Source: Polynucleobacter sp. AP-Jannik-300A-C4
GTDB lineage: Bacteria > Pseudomonadota > Gammaproteobacteria > Burkholderiales > Burkholderiaceae
NCBI RefSeq assembly: GCF_018688335.1
Contig: NZ_CP061316.1
Span: 682,001-746,000, forward strand
Direction of reading: 5' to 3'
Length of the DNA stretch: 64,000 bases
Below, one piece after another: positions 32,382 to 42,125 of the stretch. The notes beneath the pieces were generated by a model. The model was not told the origin of the DNA, searched no databases, and saw only the letters and a program-made list of their open reading frames with translations. How positions within the stretch are numbered: position 1 is the stretch's first letter; every line of letters begins with the position of its first letter. Position numbers and translations under genes: made by a program.

Positions 32382-33905
32382 TTAAGCGATTGTGACTGGA
32401 ATATTGCCAATCTTTGCTTGCCACTCTTTTGGACCAGTCTCATGCATAGAAATGCCTGCAGAGCTCACAGCTACTGTTACTGGCATATCTTTGACATCAA
32501 ACTCATAAATCGCTTCCATACCGAGGTCAGCAAAGCCAACTACCTTTGCAGTTTGAATTGCTTTGGAGACTAAGTAAGCAGCACCGCCAACAGCCATGAG
32601 GTAAGCAGACTTATGTTTCTTGATTGCCTCAATTGCAGTAGGGCCACGTTCTGCTTTCCCGATCATGGAGATTAAGCCAGTCTTAGCCAACATCATCTCA
32701 GTGAACTTATCCATGCGTGTCGATGTAGTTGGGCCTGCTGGACCAACTGCTTCATCACCAACTGGATCAACTGGTCCTACGTAATAAATCACGCGATTCT
32801 TAAAGCTCACTGGCAATTCTTCACCCTTGGCAAGCATGTCCTGAATGCGCTTATGTGCAGCATCACGACCAGTCAAAATTTTTCCGTTGAGAAGCAGTGT
32901 TTCACCTTCTTTCCAGCCGGCTACTTCTTCGGCGGTTAAGGTATCCAAGTTCACACGCTTGGATTTTTTGGTGTCTGGAGTCCAAGTCACATCTGGCCAA
33001 TCAGATAAGGAAGGCTTTTCTAGTATCGCTGGGCCATCGCCATGCAAGTGGAAATGCACGTGACGGGTCGCAGCACAGTTCGGAATCATTGCGACTGGCA
33101 ATGAGGCAGCATGTGTTGGGTATTCCATGATCTTGATATCGAGAACTGTAGCTAAACCACCGAGGCCTTGAGCGCCAATGCCGAGCTTATTGACCTTCTC
33201 GTAAAGCTCTAAGCGCAACTCTTCAGCGCGAGTTTTCGCACCACGCGCGATCAGTTCTTGAATATCCACCGGACCCATCAATGATTCTTTGGCCATCAAC
33301 ATCGCTTTTTCAGGTGTGCCGCCGATACCAATACCTAAGATACCGGGAGGGCACCAGCCAGCACCCAGGGTCGGAACTGTCTTGAGTACCCAGTCCACTA
33401 TCGAATCAGAAGGGTTGAGCATGACCATCTTGGCCTTGTTCTCAGAGCCACCGCCTTTGGCAGCGCAGATAACCTCAACATCGTCACCCGGAACGATCTC
33501 GTAATGGACAACAGCAGGGGTGTTATCACCCGTATTTTTACGTTTACCAGCTGGATCTGTCAGAACTGAGGCACGCAGAGGGTTATCTGGGTTCATATAA
33601 GCACGACGAACACCCTCATTGACCATCTCGGTCACACTCATGGTGGCATCGCCCCATTGAACGTTCATGCCAATTTTGAGGAAAACGACAGCAATGCCGG
33701 TGTCCTGGCACATGGGCCGATGGCCTTCGGCACACATACGGCTGTTGGTCAAAATCTGAGCAATCGCATCTTTAGCTGCCGCGCCTTGTTCAAGCTCATA
33801 AGCCTTACCCATAGCGGAGATGAAGTCTTTTGGGTGGTAGTAAGAAATGAACTGAAATGCGTCTGCAACGCTTTGAATAAGGTCGTTTTGTTTGATATTT
33901 GTCAT
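32382..33905 (-). CDS. fumA: Class I (iron-sulfur) fumarate hydratase
   Basis: The 507-residue protein combines the N-terminal fumerase domain (CAEGHRPMCQDTGIAVVFLK, PNCAATRHVHFHLHG) and the C-terminal one (GKILTGRDAAHKRIQDML, YYVGPVDPVGDEAVGPAGPTTSTRMD). The cysteines bind a [4Fe-4S] cluster. It interconverts fumarate and malate in the TCA cycle. It is transcribed toward murI, 33 bases away, and divergent from acs. Confidence 0.95.
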   Translation of the reverse strand: MTNIKQNDLIQSVADAFQFISYYHPKDFISAMGKAYELEQGAAAKDAIAQILTNSRMCAEGHRPMCQDTGIAVVFLKIGMNVQWGDATMSVTEMVNEGVRRAYMNPDNPLRASVLTDPAGKRKNTGDNTPAVVHYEIVPGDDVEVICAAKGGGSENKAKMVMLNPSDSIVDWVLKTVPTLGAGWCPPGILGIGIGGTPEKAMLMAKESLMGPVDIQELIARGAKTRAEELRLELYEKVNKLGIGAQGLGGLATVLDIKIMEYPTHAASLPVAMIPNCAATRHVHFHLHGDGPAILEKPSLSDWPDVTWTPDTKKSKRVNLDTLTAEEVAGWKEGETLLLNGKILTGRDAAHKRIQDMLAKGEELPVSFKNRVIYYVGPVDPVGDEAVGPAGPTTSTRMDKFTEMMLAKTGLISMIGKAERGPTAIEAIKKHKSAYLMAVGGAAYLVSKAIQTAKVVGFADLGMEAIYEFDVKDMPVTVAVSSAGISMHETGPKEWQAKIGNIPVTIA

Positions 33906-34072
33906 GATTTTGGGCTTAATTTTGTAAGGTTTCTTCTATTTTAAGGGTTTGCCATAGAGCAAATCTAGCGTGTTTTCACTTATCTTATTAGCTCTTGGGG
34001 GTGTATTGCCCTGACTCTGCGCTATTTTTGCGGAAAAAGACGACTGATTATTAAATAGAAGGGCTGTGAAGC
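33906..34072. other. Divergent gap between fumarase and acs
   Basis: This 167-base gap must hold the promoters of both divergent genes. I see no riboswitch or convincing operator. Confidence 0.4.
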
Positions 34073-36046
34073 ATGGAACCATTGATGCAAGAAAACCGCG
34101 TATTTAACCCACCTGCAGACTTTGTTAAAGCTGCGGCCATTCCTGGAATGGAAGCTTACAACAAGCTTTGCGCTGAAGCTGAAAAGGATTATGACGGTTT
34201 TTGGGGTCGTCTTGCTAAAGAAAATATTTACTGGAAAAAGCCTTTCACCAAAGTTTTGGACGAATCTAAGGCGCCTTTCTATAAGTGGTTTGAAGATGGC
34301 ACAACAAATGCTTCATACAATTGCTTAGATCGACAAGTTGAAAATGGTCTCGGCAATAAGACTGCACTGATTTTTGAAGCTGATGATGGTTCCGTTACAA
34401 ACGTAACTTACCAAGATTTGCTCGAGCGCGTTTGCAAAATGGCAAATGCACTTCGCAAGATGGGTATCAAGTCTGGTGACAGCGTCATTATTTATATGGC
34501 GATGACTATTGAAGGCATCGTTGCCATGCAAGCCTGCGCCCGTATTGGCGCAATTCACTCTGTAGTGTTTGGAGGCTTCTCTGCACAAGCTTTACGTGAT
34601 CGCATTATTGACGTCGGTGCGGTTGCAGTGATTACTGCTGACGGTCAATTCCGTGGTGGTAAATCGTTGCCATTGAAGGCGATTTGTGATGAAGCCCTTT
34701 CTACTGGTGAGTGCGGCAAGGTTAAGCATGTCATCGTAAACAAGCGTACAGGCTCTGAAGTCACGATGACTGCAGGTCGTGATGTATGGATGCAAGAAAT
34801 TGTTGCTAACGAATCTGCTACATGCGAGCCAGAGTGGGTTAGTGCTGAGCACCCACTATTTATTTTGTACACATCTGGATCAACAGGTAAGCCAAAAGGC
34901 GTACAACATTCAACCGGTGGTTACCTCTTGTGGGCAATCCTCACAATGAAGTGGACATTTGACATTAAGTCGAATGATGTGTTCTGGTGTACCGCGGATA
35001 TTGGTTGGGTAACAGGCCACTCCTATATTACTTACGGCCCTTTAGCTGTAGGCGCTACTGAGATCGTATTTGAAGGTGTTCCAACCTATCCAAATGCTGG
35101 CCGTTTCTGGGACATGATCCAAAAACACAAAGCGACTATTTTCTACACTGCACCAACAGCAATTCGTTCCCTGATCAAAGCATCTAGCAATGATTCAACA
35201 GTGCATCCAAAGAGTTATGACCTATCTTCATTACGTCTCTTGGGTTCAGTCGGCGAGCCGATTAATCCAGAAGCTTGGATGTGGTACTACGAGAATGTGG
35301 GTGGTTCACGTTGCCCAATCGCGGATACCTTCTGGCAAACTGAAACTGGTGGACATATGATTTCACCATTGCCAGGTGCAACACCAATGGTTCCAGGCTC
35401 ATGCACATTGCCATTGCCAGGCATTCAGGCAGCAATTGTGGACGAGGCTGGCGTTGATGTTCCAAACGGTCAAGGCGGTATTTTGGTTGTCAAGCGCCCA
35501 TGGCCTTCCATGATTCGCACGATTTGGGGTGATCCTGATCGTTTTGTGAAGTCTTATTTCCCAGAAGAGTTGGGCGGCACTTTGTATCTAGCAGGTGACG
35601 GCGCAATTCGTAATAAAGAGACTGGCTACTTCACCATTACTGGTCGTATTGATGACGTGCTAAACGTTTCTGGTCACCGTATGGGTACGATGGAAATTGA
35701 GTCTTGCTTAGTTGCCAATCCATTAGTTGCTGAAGCAGCGGTAGTGGGTCGTCCAGATGAAATGACTGGTGAAGCCATCTGCGTATTCGTGGTGCTTAAA
35801 GGCGGTCGCCCAACCGGTGAAGAGGCCAAGAAAGTTGCCACTGAGTTGCGTAATTGGGTTGGTAAAGAGATTGGTCCAATTGCTAAACCTAAGGACGTTC
35901 GTTTTGGTGATAACTTGCCTAAGACCCGTTCTGGCAAGATCATGCGTCGCTTGTTGCGTGTGATTGCTAAAGGTGAAGAAGTGACTCAAGATACTTCAAC
36001 CCTTGAAAATCCGGCAATCTTAGATCAGCTTAAAGAGTCTGTTTAA
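34073..36046 (+). CDS. acs: Acetyl-CoA synthetase
   Basis: The 657-residue AMP-forming enzyme has motif [20 protein letters not shown] (about residues 265-283), the [12 protein letters not shown] motif, [22 protein letters not shown] and the C-terminal catalytic and acetylatable Lys in [11 protein letters not shown] near 622. It makes acetyl-CoA from acetate. Its length equals that of the Salmonella-type enzyme (652). The second Met at 34085 is an alternative start. Confidence 0.97.
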   Translation: MEPLMQENRVFNPPADFVKAAAIPGMEAYNKLCAEAEKDYDGFWGRLAKENIYWKKPFTKVLDESKAPFYKWFEDGTTNASYNCLDRQVENGLGNKTALIFEADDGSVTNVTYQDLLERVCKMANALRKMGIKSGDSVIIYMAMTIEGIVAMQACARIGAIHSVVFGGFSAQALRDRIIDVGAVAVITADGQFRGGKSLPLKAICDEALSTGECGKVKHVIVNKRTGSEVTMTAGRDVWMQEIVANESATCEPEWVSAEHPLFILYTSGSTGKPKGVQHSTGGYLLWAILTMKWTFDIKSNDVFWCTADIGWVTGHSYITYGPLAVGATEIVFEGVPTYPNAGRFWDMIQKHKATIFYTAPTAIRSLIKASSNDSTVHPKSYDLSSLRLLGSVGEPINPEAWMWYYENVGGSRCPIADTFWQTETGGHMISPLPGATPMVPGSCTLPLPGIQAAIVDEAGVDVPNGQGGILVVKRPWPSMIRTIWGDPDRFVKSYFPEELGGTLYLAGDGAIRNKETGYFTITGRIDDVLNVSGHRMGTMEIESCLVANPLVAEAAVVGRPDEMTGEAICVFVVLKGGRPTGEEAKKVATELRNWVGKEIGPIAKPKDVRFGDNLPKTRSGKIMRRLLRVIAKGEEVTQDTSTLENPAILDQLKESV

Positions 36047-36106
36047 GTAGTCACATCGGTTTTTAGAGGTAGACCCTTCCGGCAAACGTATAATCAAATG
36101 CTGTAC

Positions 36107-36197
36107 GGAAGGGTGGATGAGCGGTTTAAGTCACACGCCTGGAAAGCGTGCGTAGGTTAATAGCCTACCGCGGGTTCGAATCCCGCCTCTTCCGCCA
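36107..36197 (+). tRNA. tRNA-Ser (GGA)
   Basis: The acceptor GGAAGGG (36107-36113) pairs with CTCTTCC (36187-36193). The anticodon stem CACGC/GCGTG encloses CTGGAAA, so the anticodon is GGA. The long variable arm (TAGGTTAATAGCCTA) is typical of tRNA-Ser, and the discriminator G and CCA are present. Confidence 0.97.
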
Positions 36198-36205
36198 GTA
36201 GTTTG

Positions 36206-36225
36206 AAACCACCTTCGGGTGGTTT
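36206..36225 (+). terminator. Rho-independent terminator after tRNA-Ser
   Basis: The stem AAACCACC/GGTGGTTT with a TTCG loop is followed by TTTC. Confidence 0.85.
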
Positions 36226-36338
36226 TTTCATTGTTTTTAGCCTAATTTTTCACAAAAACGGCCCCGGCATAAAATTTCTTTAGCCCCTCAACCCTTTGTT
36301 TTTAATCAAAAAATGGGGTTTTTGGTGTTTTTGTTGCG

Positions 36339-36394
36339 TTGCCGCAAATAATTCTTGCAGTGCAATAAAAAACTTTTTACAATGGTGCATCGCA
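36339..36394 (+). promoter_or_regulatory. Candidate PhaR-type operators upstream of the phasin gene
   Basis: TGC-AGT-GCA (36356-36364) and TGC-ATC-GCA (36386-36394) are 30 bases apart, three helical turns, and a TTGCCGCAA palindrome (36339-36347) lies just upstream. The TGC-N3-GCA form resembles sites bound by PhaR-type regulators of polyhydroxyalkanoate genes in other proteobacteria. The phasin start codon is at 36430. Confidence 0.4.
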
Positions 36395-36429
36395 ATAAAT
36401 TTATCAATTTTAAAAATTAGGAAAAAATC

Positions 36430-37002
36430 ATGTTCCAGAATCAATTAAACGACCAACTCTCACAAGCTCAAGCTAAAGCTGTTGAAAACGCAAAATACTT
36501 GGCACAAGTAGCTGTTGAAAGTGCAAAAGAATTAGCTGAAATCAACCAAGCTGCTGCTAAAGATGCTTTAGTTGTTGCTCAAGATGCAAGCGCACAATTG
36601 TTGGCAATTAAAGATGCTCAACAGTTGGCAAAATTGGCTCAGCCAGAAACTGCTCAAGAAGCTGCTAAGTACGCTGCTGCTTACCAAGCTAAGGTAAACA
36701 AAGTTGTACGTAACGGCAACAAAGAAGTTGCTCAAGTTGTTGAGGCTTCTATTGATGACGCACGTGCTGATATGGTTAAGTTTGTTAAAGAAGCTACTAA
36801 GACAGCTCCTGCTGGTACTGAGGCATTTGTTTCTGCATTCAAAACTGCATTCGAAACTTCACTCCAACAGTTTGACCAAGTTCGCGCTTCAGCAACTGAT
36901 GCTTTCGCAAACTTTGAGAAAAGTGTTGATACTGCAATGGCTAACTTTCAAGGCCAATACGCAGTAGCTAAGCCAGCTGCAAAAAGCCGTAAAGCTGCTT
37001 AA
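36430..37002 (+). CDS. phaP: Phasin family protein
   Basis: The 190-residue, almost fully helical protein is rich in Ala, Lys and Gln and begins MFQNQLNDQLSQAQAK. The repeated AKxxAExAKEL-type helices and the C-terminal AKPAAKSRKAA tail match the phasin family. Such proteins coat polyhydroxyalkanoate granules. No phaC/phaA/phaB is nearby in the window. A terminator follows directly at 37027. Confidence 0.88.
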   Translation: MFQNQLNDQLSQAQAKAVENAKYLAQVAVESAKELAEINQAAAKDALVVAQDASAQLLAIKDAQQLAKLAQPETAQEAAKYAAAYQAKVNKVVRNGNKEVAQVVEASIDDARADMVKFVKEATKTAPAGTEAFVSAFKTAFETSLQQFDQVRASATDAFANFEKSVDTAMANFQGQYAVAKPAAKSRKAA

Positions 37003-37026
37003 TTCGTTTTAACTGCTTCAAGTGAG

Positions 37027-37046
37027 AAACCGCCTTCGGGCGGTTT
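37027..37046 (+). terminator. Rho-independent terminator after the phasin gene
   Basis: The stem AAACCGCC/GGCGGTTT with a TTCG loop is followed by TTCTTTTTC. Confidence 0.88.
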
Positions 37047-37099
37047 TTCTTTTTCCGCTTACCGTAAGATCTAGGTATTGGAGTTCAATAGGAGAAAAC

Positions 37100-37405
37100 A
37101 TGATCTTTGCAATACTTTTAATGGATCGTCCCGGCACTGCAGAGTTACGTATTCAAGTGCGTCCAGAGCATCGCGCATATTTAGGTAGGTTCGCTGACAA
37201 GATGGCTTTTGCTGGCCCATTAACATCGGAGGATGGCAGGACCACAGTGGGTAGCCTACTGGTAATGGATTTCCCAAGCAAGGCAGATGTTGAGGTGTGG
37301 TTAGCAGATGAGCCTTTCACAAAGGCAGGCGTCTATGAAAAGCCCATCATTCATGTGTTTAATAACAGTTGGCAGCAAAAAGTAGGATTTCCTCCAGCAG
37401 TCTAG
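37100..37405 (+). CDS. YciI-family protein
   Basis: The ATG at 37100 follows AGGAG at an ideal distance and gives 101 residues starting MIFAILLMDRPGTAELR. The YCII fold pattern is present: RPEHRAYLGRFADKMAFAGPL with the conserved His, and a SLLVMDFPSKADVEVWLADEPFTKAGVY stretch. The family is a ferredoxin-like dimer; some members are hydrolases or dehalogenases, but the general function is unknown. Confidence 0.85.
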   Translation: MIFAILLMDRPGTAELRIQVRPEHRAYLGRFADKMAFAGPLTSEDGRTTVGSLLVMDFPSKADVEVWLADEPFTKAGVYEKPIIHVFNNSWQQKVGFPPAV

Positions 37406-37448
37406 ATAGACTCTGATACTTTCATTCAAGATTCAAATTACTGTAACG

Positions 37449-39851
37449 ATGATTTCTTTCAATCTTTCAATTATGCGAACCTGGTTACTACGAATTACCG
37501 GGAGCTTACTTGGACTCACTTTTTTGTTCTGGTGTGCAGCACATCTTTGGCTTCCCGGTGCCATCAAGAGTGCAGTAGAGACTTATGGCAATAAGATTGG
37601 CTATCAAATCACCTATAAAGATCTCAGCATCTCTCCCTTGCGATTGCGTATCGAAATTGATGGCTTGCGATTGGTGAATAAGTATCAAGGGCAATTGCTT
37701 GACTTAAAGAAATCGGTAGTGGTGCTGAAGTGGTCTCGCCTCATTATTGGGGAATTGGGATTCGACGAGATTCTGTTGGATGGGCCTAGCATTAAGCTCG
37801 AAAAGACAGCCTCTAAAGGTGCGACAGGGCAATGGAATTGGCAGGAGTTGATATCCGCGATTACGCGTAATTTACCTCCAGTGGATTCAGCTGCGCCTAA
37901 GAAAAATATCAAAATATCAGTTGATCAATTTCAGCTCGTCAATGGCTCATTTGAGGTGTTGGACCAAAATAAAAATTTGCATGAGCAATTTAAGTCGCTT
38001 TCAATTGAGCTATTGGATATAGCAAACTACGATAAGCAAGGTGTTGTGAGTGGCGTTCGCGGCCAGTACGGGTTCAATTTAGGAGCACTTAACTTTACTT
38101 TACCTGGCTTGAATAAAAAGATTGCATTCAAGCATCTTGCTATTAAGGGCTCATTAGATAATCCGGCGCTAGATACGCTGGGCGCTCAAATTGATTTTGA
38201 GGTTGATGAGGGACGCATCAGCTCCCATTGGGATTTCAAAGCCGATAAATCAATCGCAGCTAAAGTGCAGATAGACAATATTTCAATTACCCCTTTTGTT
38301 ACATTGCTTCCAGCTAATAAAGAAATTTTGACCCAGGGTGGAGTCATTCAGTCTGTTATAGATGTCAGCCTAAAGGATGATGCACTTTCTATTTCGGGAG
38401 ATTTGCATTTACTAGGTTTGGATTTACTTGAGCAGGGGCAAAAGCAATCAGTCGTGAAATGGAATTCTGGTGATGTGAGTCGATTTGTTTATCAGAGTTC
38501 AAAAAACTCTGGCGCAAGTCTGTCTATTGATGAATTATCGGTTTCTCAACCAGCTCTCCAGTTTGAGATTGATGAAAAAGGCTTCTCTAATTTCAGGCGT
38601 TTATTTTCTAAATCGGATAGTGATCTGAAGATTGACCCATCTGTAGTGGAGTCAAAAGAAAAACAGTCATTTACCTTGGATATCAAAGCATTGCGCTTGC
38701 GAGATGGCGAAGTGCAATTTTCTGACTTGGCGATGAAGCCTAACTTCAAAGTCAATCTCAGAAAATTTAATGCAAGATTTACAAATGTCAATAATCTTCC
38801 GGGCCATTCATCATCCATGGTCTTGGATGGCATGTTGGCAGAATCAGGCTCCCTTCGGGGTAAGGGTCAAATGGCGTTTGATGATCCGCGTCGTAATAAC
38901 GATGTGACGCTGAACTTCAAAAATGTTCCACTCAATGCTTTTAATCCAGCAGTCATGACCTTTGCCGGATACCAAATCGCAAGCGGTCGGATTAATTTGA
39001 ATTTGCATTACAGCGCCAAAGATGGTGATCTGAAGGGAAGCAATCAAATCATTATTAAGAAGATTGAGCTTGGCGAAGAAGTGGCCGATTTTCAGGGGAA
39101 AAAATTGCCACTGGGTTTAGCAATCGCTCTGCTTGAGGATTCTGACGATACGATTGATGTCATGATCAATATTGCTGGTAATGTGGATTCACCTGAGTTC
39201 AGTGCGAGCGGTCTGGTGTGGCAGGCAATTAGCAATGTCTTAACTAATGTCGCCACTGCACCATTTAGAGCCTTAGGTGCGCTCTTAGGAATGGGGGCTA
39301 ATGAAGGTGTGAATGCGATTTTGGGCGAGGCTGTGTACTTGCCGCCAGATCAAGATCGTTTAGAAAAATTTGGCGATTTTTTAGTGAAGAAGCCCCATGC
39401 CACATTGGAGCTCGTAGGCACTTATGATCCTACTGAAGATAAGCCTGCTTTAGCGAGGGCCATCGCAGATTTAGCCATTCTCAAGTTGGCTGGAATAAAT
39501 ATCTCACCGAATGATCCTATTCCTACACCTGATTTTTCTGATCCCAAGGTGCAATCTGGCTTGAAGTCGGCCTATGCCCAGTACGTTGGCAGAATTAAAT
39601 TAGGTCAACGTTTAATTACTCTCCCAGATGGGGCGGGGCGCAATGATCAATTGCATGCGGAGCTGATTACCAGCATTCCCGTGACAGAGGAAGATATGAA
39701 GGTCCTGGCTAAAAACCGAGCAAAGCAGGCGCAAAGCTTAATGGTGAAAAGTAACCCAGAACTAAATGATCGAATTAGCCTTGGTGAGGTCAAAACTGTA
39801 AGCGCAGGGAGGGAGGGCGTTCCCCTCGAAGTTGAAGTCAGAATCAAGTAG
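37449..39851 (+). CDS. DUF748 (AsmA-like) envelope protein
   Basis: The 800-residue protein has one N-terminal membrane segment (about residues 11-30) and then a long, beta-rich periplasmic region typical of DUF748/AsmA-like proteins: SISPLRLRIEIDGLRL, FDEILLDGPSIKLEK, a QFSDLAMKPNFKVNLR middle, and a C-terminal segment GTYDPTEDKPALARAIADL. AsmA-like bridge proteins are linked to lipid transport between membranes; that role here is inference. The ATG at 37473 (MRTWLLRITG) is an equally good start. The small lipoprotein gene follows by ten bases. Confidence 0.85.
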   Translation: MISFNLSIMRTWLLRITGSLLGLTFLFWCAAHLWLPGAIKSAVETYGNKIGYQITYKDLSISPLRLRIEIDGLRLVNKYQGQLLDLKKSVVVLKWSRLIIGELGFDEILLDGPSIKLEKTASKGATGQWNWQELISAITRNLPPVDSAAPKKNIKISVDQFQLVNGSFEVLDQNKNLHEQFKSLSIELLDIANYDKQGVVSGVRGQYGFNLGALNFTLPGLNKKIAFKHLAIKGSLDNPALDTLGAQIDFEVDEGRISSHWDFKADKSIAAKVQIDNISITPFVTLLPANKEILTQGGVIQSVIDVSLKDDALSISGDLHLLGLDLLEQGQKQSVVKWNSGDVSRFVYQSSKNSGASLSIDELSVSQPALQFEIDEKGFSNFRRLFSKSDSDLKIDPSVVESKEKQSFTLDIKALRLRDGEVQFSDLAMKPNFKVNLRKFNARFTNVNNLPGHSSSMVLDGMLAESGSLRGKGQMAFDDPRRNNDVTLNFKNVPLNAFNPAVMTFAGYQIASGRINLNLHYSAKDGDLKGSNQIIIKKIELGEEVADFQGKKLPLGLAIALLEDSDDTIDVMINIAGNVDSPEFSASGLVWQAISNVLTNVATAPFRALGALLGMGANEGVNAILGEAVYLPPDQDRLEKFGDFLVKKPHATLELVGTYDPTEDKPALARAIADLAILKLAGINISPNDPIPTPDFSDPKVQSGLKSAYAQYVGRIKLGQRLITLPDGAGRNDQLHAELITSIPVTEEDMKVLAKNRAKQAQSLMVKSNPELNDRISLGEVKTVSAGREGVPLEVEVRIK

Positions 39852-39860
39852 ACTTGAGGT

Positions 39861-40085
39861 ATGAATTTACCTACATTCCGCCCCCTAGCCCTTCTTGCCT
39901 CTATCGCTGCCATTTCTTTGGCTGGATGCGGTTCCATTGAGTCGGCTGCCCAAGATGACTGCACCTCAATTGGCTGGCAAATCGGCAGTAAAGGTTACAA
40001 CGACTGCTTCAAGGCGCGTGTTTATGAGCGTAAGCTGGACTACTCTCTCCCGCCTGGCGATCAGCCATCCCCATCAGTAATTTAA
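39861..40085 (+). CDS. Small lipoprotein
   Basis: The 74-residue protein has a lipoprotein signal with lipobox SLAGC (Cys 23), and two further cysteines (DDCTSIGW and YNDCFKA). The family is not recognised. It is co-directional with the DUF748 gene and precedes a hairpin at 40147. Confidence 0.7.
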   Translation: MNLPTFRPLALLASIAAISLAGCGSIESAAQDDCTSIGWQIGSKGYNDCFKARVYERKLDYSLPPGDQPSPSVI

Positions 40086-40146
40086 CCTAGGGTTTACCCT
40101 GAATAAATTCACTTGAGCGCCGTCAAGGACTTGAGTCTTGAAATAA

Positions 40147-40170
40147 CCCAAAATCATTTGTGATTTTGGG
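40147..40170. repeat. Perfect 10-bp hairpin
   Basis: CCCAAAATCA (40147-40156) and TGATTTTGGG (40161-40170) flank a TTTG loop. Only a weak AATTT follows, so it may be a poor terminator of the lipoprotein transcript or an operator near the formate dehydrogenase promoter. Confidence 0.5.
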
Positions 40171-40286
40171 AATTTCCTATATGTAGCGGGGCAATTCATT
40201 CCTCGTTAAATCAGGCATTCTCAAGCAAGGCTTCATGCACATAAAAACAGCATCATTATTGCGACAAGAAATTAGAGACTAAAACT

Positions 40287-42089
40287 ATGAATCACCCAAA
40301 ACCCTCTGGAGAGATCCAGGCTGTTGCGATAGCAACTGCAGATGACTTAAGGGAAACCATTCGTCGCAAAAGCAAGCTAAAGGGGCGTCAAGCAGGTGAT
40401 GCCTCCTTGGCGGAAGTTCGCCAGTTAATTGGTGATGCACCTCATCGCCGTGATTTACTGATTGAGAATTTACATAAGCTCAATGATGAATATCGTGCTT
40501 TGCATGATCGTCATTTAGTTGCCCTCGCAAAAGAAATGAATTTGCCGATGGCTGAAGTCTACGAAGTTGCTACTTTCTATCATCACTTCGAAGTGGTGCG
40601 CGGCAATGATCCGGTTGCTGATATCACTGTGCGCGTATGTGATGGCATCGCTTGCGAATTAGCTGGCGCACAAAACCTATTGGCAAAGTTGCCATCCATC
40701 TTAGGTAATCCCAAAGTTAAAGTAGTTGCCGCACCATGTGTAGGTCGTTGTGAGCAAGCGCCTGTAGCGGTAGTGCACCAGTACCCAGTATTGTTTGCGA
40801 CCACCGACAAAGTTAGTGCTGCCGTCAAAAATAATCTGACCACCCAACCAATGGCTAAGGACAGCGCTAATTTTGATCCAGCAGCCTTAGCTGAAAAAGG
40901 TATATCTCCTCAAGGTGAAAATCAAGCAGTCTCTCCTGACTATGTTGGCTATGAGTCTTATTGCGCGCAAGGTGGATATGCTTTAGCCAAAGAAATTATT
41001 GACGGTAAAAAAGATGCTGAGAGCATCATCAAAGCCATGGAAAACTCTGGCCTTCGTGGTCTCGGTGGCGCAGGTTTCCCTGCGGGGCGTAAGTGGCGTA
41101 TTGTGAAGGATCAAGCTGCACCGAAGTTGATGGCAGTAAACATTGACGAAGGTGAGCCAGGCACATTTAAAGACCGTACTTACTTAGAGCGTGATCCCCA
41201 TCGTTTCTTAGAAGGTTTGCTGATTGCAGCTAATGTAGTGGGTATTGATGCTTGTTATATTTATTTGCGTGATGAGTATCACGGTTGCCGAGAATTGCTT
41301 GAAGCAGAGTTAGCTAAGTTAAAGGCTAGCCCCCCATTTAAGTTGCCATTGATTGAGTTGCGTCGCGGTGCTGGTGCTTACATTTGCGGTGAAGAATCCG
41401 CCATGATTGAAAGTATCGAAGGTAAGCGCGGCGAACCTCGCATGCGTCCTCCCTATATTGCGCAAGTTGGATTGTTTGGTCGTCCAACATTAGAGCATAA
41501 CTTTGAAACTCTCTATTGGGTGCGTGACATTGTTCAGCGTGGCCCTGAGTGGTTTAGCTCTTTTGGCCGCCATGATCGTAAAGGTTTGCGTAGCTATAGC
41601 GTCAGCGGCCGAGTGAAGAACCCTGGCGTGAAGCTAGCGCCTGCTGGCATCACTATTCAGGAATTGATTGATGAGTACTGTGGTGGCATGCAGGATGGCC
41701 ATACCTTCTATGGCTATCTACCAGGTGGCGCTTCTGGCGGCATCTTGCCAGCAACCATGAATGACATCCCGCTTGACTTTGATACCTTGCAGCCCTATGG
41801 ATGCTTTATTGGTTCGGCTGCGGTAATGGTCTTTGGAGATAAGGACAAAGCACGAGATATGGCGCTTAACGTCATGCACTTTTTCGAGCATGAGAGTTGC
41901 GGTCAGTGCACGCCTTGTCGTGTTGGTACAAGTAAGGCCGCCAAGCTGATGCAGTCTAAGTCTTGGGATAAAGAAACCTTAGAGGACTTAGCTACTGTAA
42001 TGGTTGATGCCTCCATCTGTGGTCTAGGTCAAGCTGCGCCTAATCCAATTCGCTGTATTGCTAAATATTTCCCACAAGAAGTTGCTTAA
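40287..42089 (+). CDS. fdsB: Fused FdsG-FdsB, NAD-linked formate dehydrogenase diaphorase subunit
   Basis: The 600-residue protein joins two proteins that are separate in most fds operons. Residues about 25-175 are a NuoE-like thioredoxin-fold [2Fe-2S] domain with VCDGIACELAG and APCVGRCEQAP. Residues about 210-600 are NuoF-like: GLRGLGGAGFPAGRKW (FMN/NADH), NIDEGEPGTFKDR, GAGAYICGEESAMIESIEG, and the [4Fe-4S] cysteines in ESCGQCTPCRVG with the last in SICGLG. It accepts electrons from FdsA and reduces NAD. No frameshift is needed; the reading frame is continuous. Confidence 0.93.
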   Translation: MNHPKPSGEIQAVAIATADDLRETIRRKSKLKGRQAGDASLAEVRQLIGDAPHRRDLLIENLHKLNDEYRALHDRHLVALAKEMNLPMAEVYEVATFYHHFEVVRGNDPVADITVRVCDGIACELAGAQNLLAKLPSILGNPKVKVVAAPCVGRCEQAPVAVVHQYPVLFATTDKVSAAVKNNLTTQPMAKDSANFDPAALAEKGISPQGENQAVSPDYVGYESYCAQGGYALAKEIIDGKKDAESIIKAMENSGLRGLGGAGFPAGRKWRIVKDQAAPKLMAVNIDEGEPGTFKDRTYLERDPHRFLEGLLIAANVVGIDACYIYLRDEYHGCRELLEAELAKLKASPPFKLPLIELRRGAGAYICGEESAMIESIEGKRGEPRMRPPYIAQVGLFGRPTLEHNFETLYWVRDIVQRGPEWFSSFGRHDRKGLRSYSVSGRVKNPGVKLAPAGITIQELIDEYCGGMQDGHTFYGYLPGGASGGILPATMNDIPLDFDTLQPYGCFIGSAAVMVFGDKDKARDMALNVMHFFEHESCGQCTPCRVGTSKAAKLMQSKSWDKETLEDLATVMVDASICGLGQAAPNPIRCIAKYFPQEVA

Positions 42090-42125
42090 TCAGCGACAAA
42101 TTACTAAGGGAAAAACGAGACAAAT

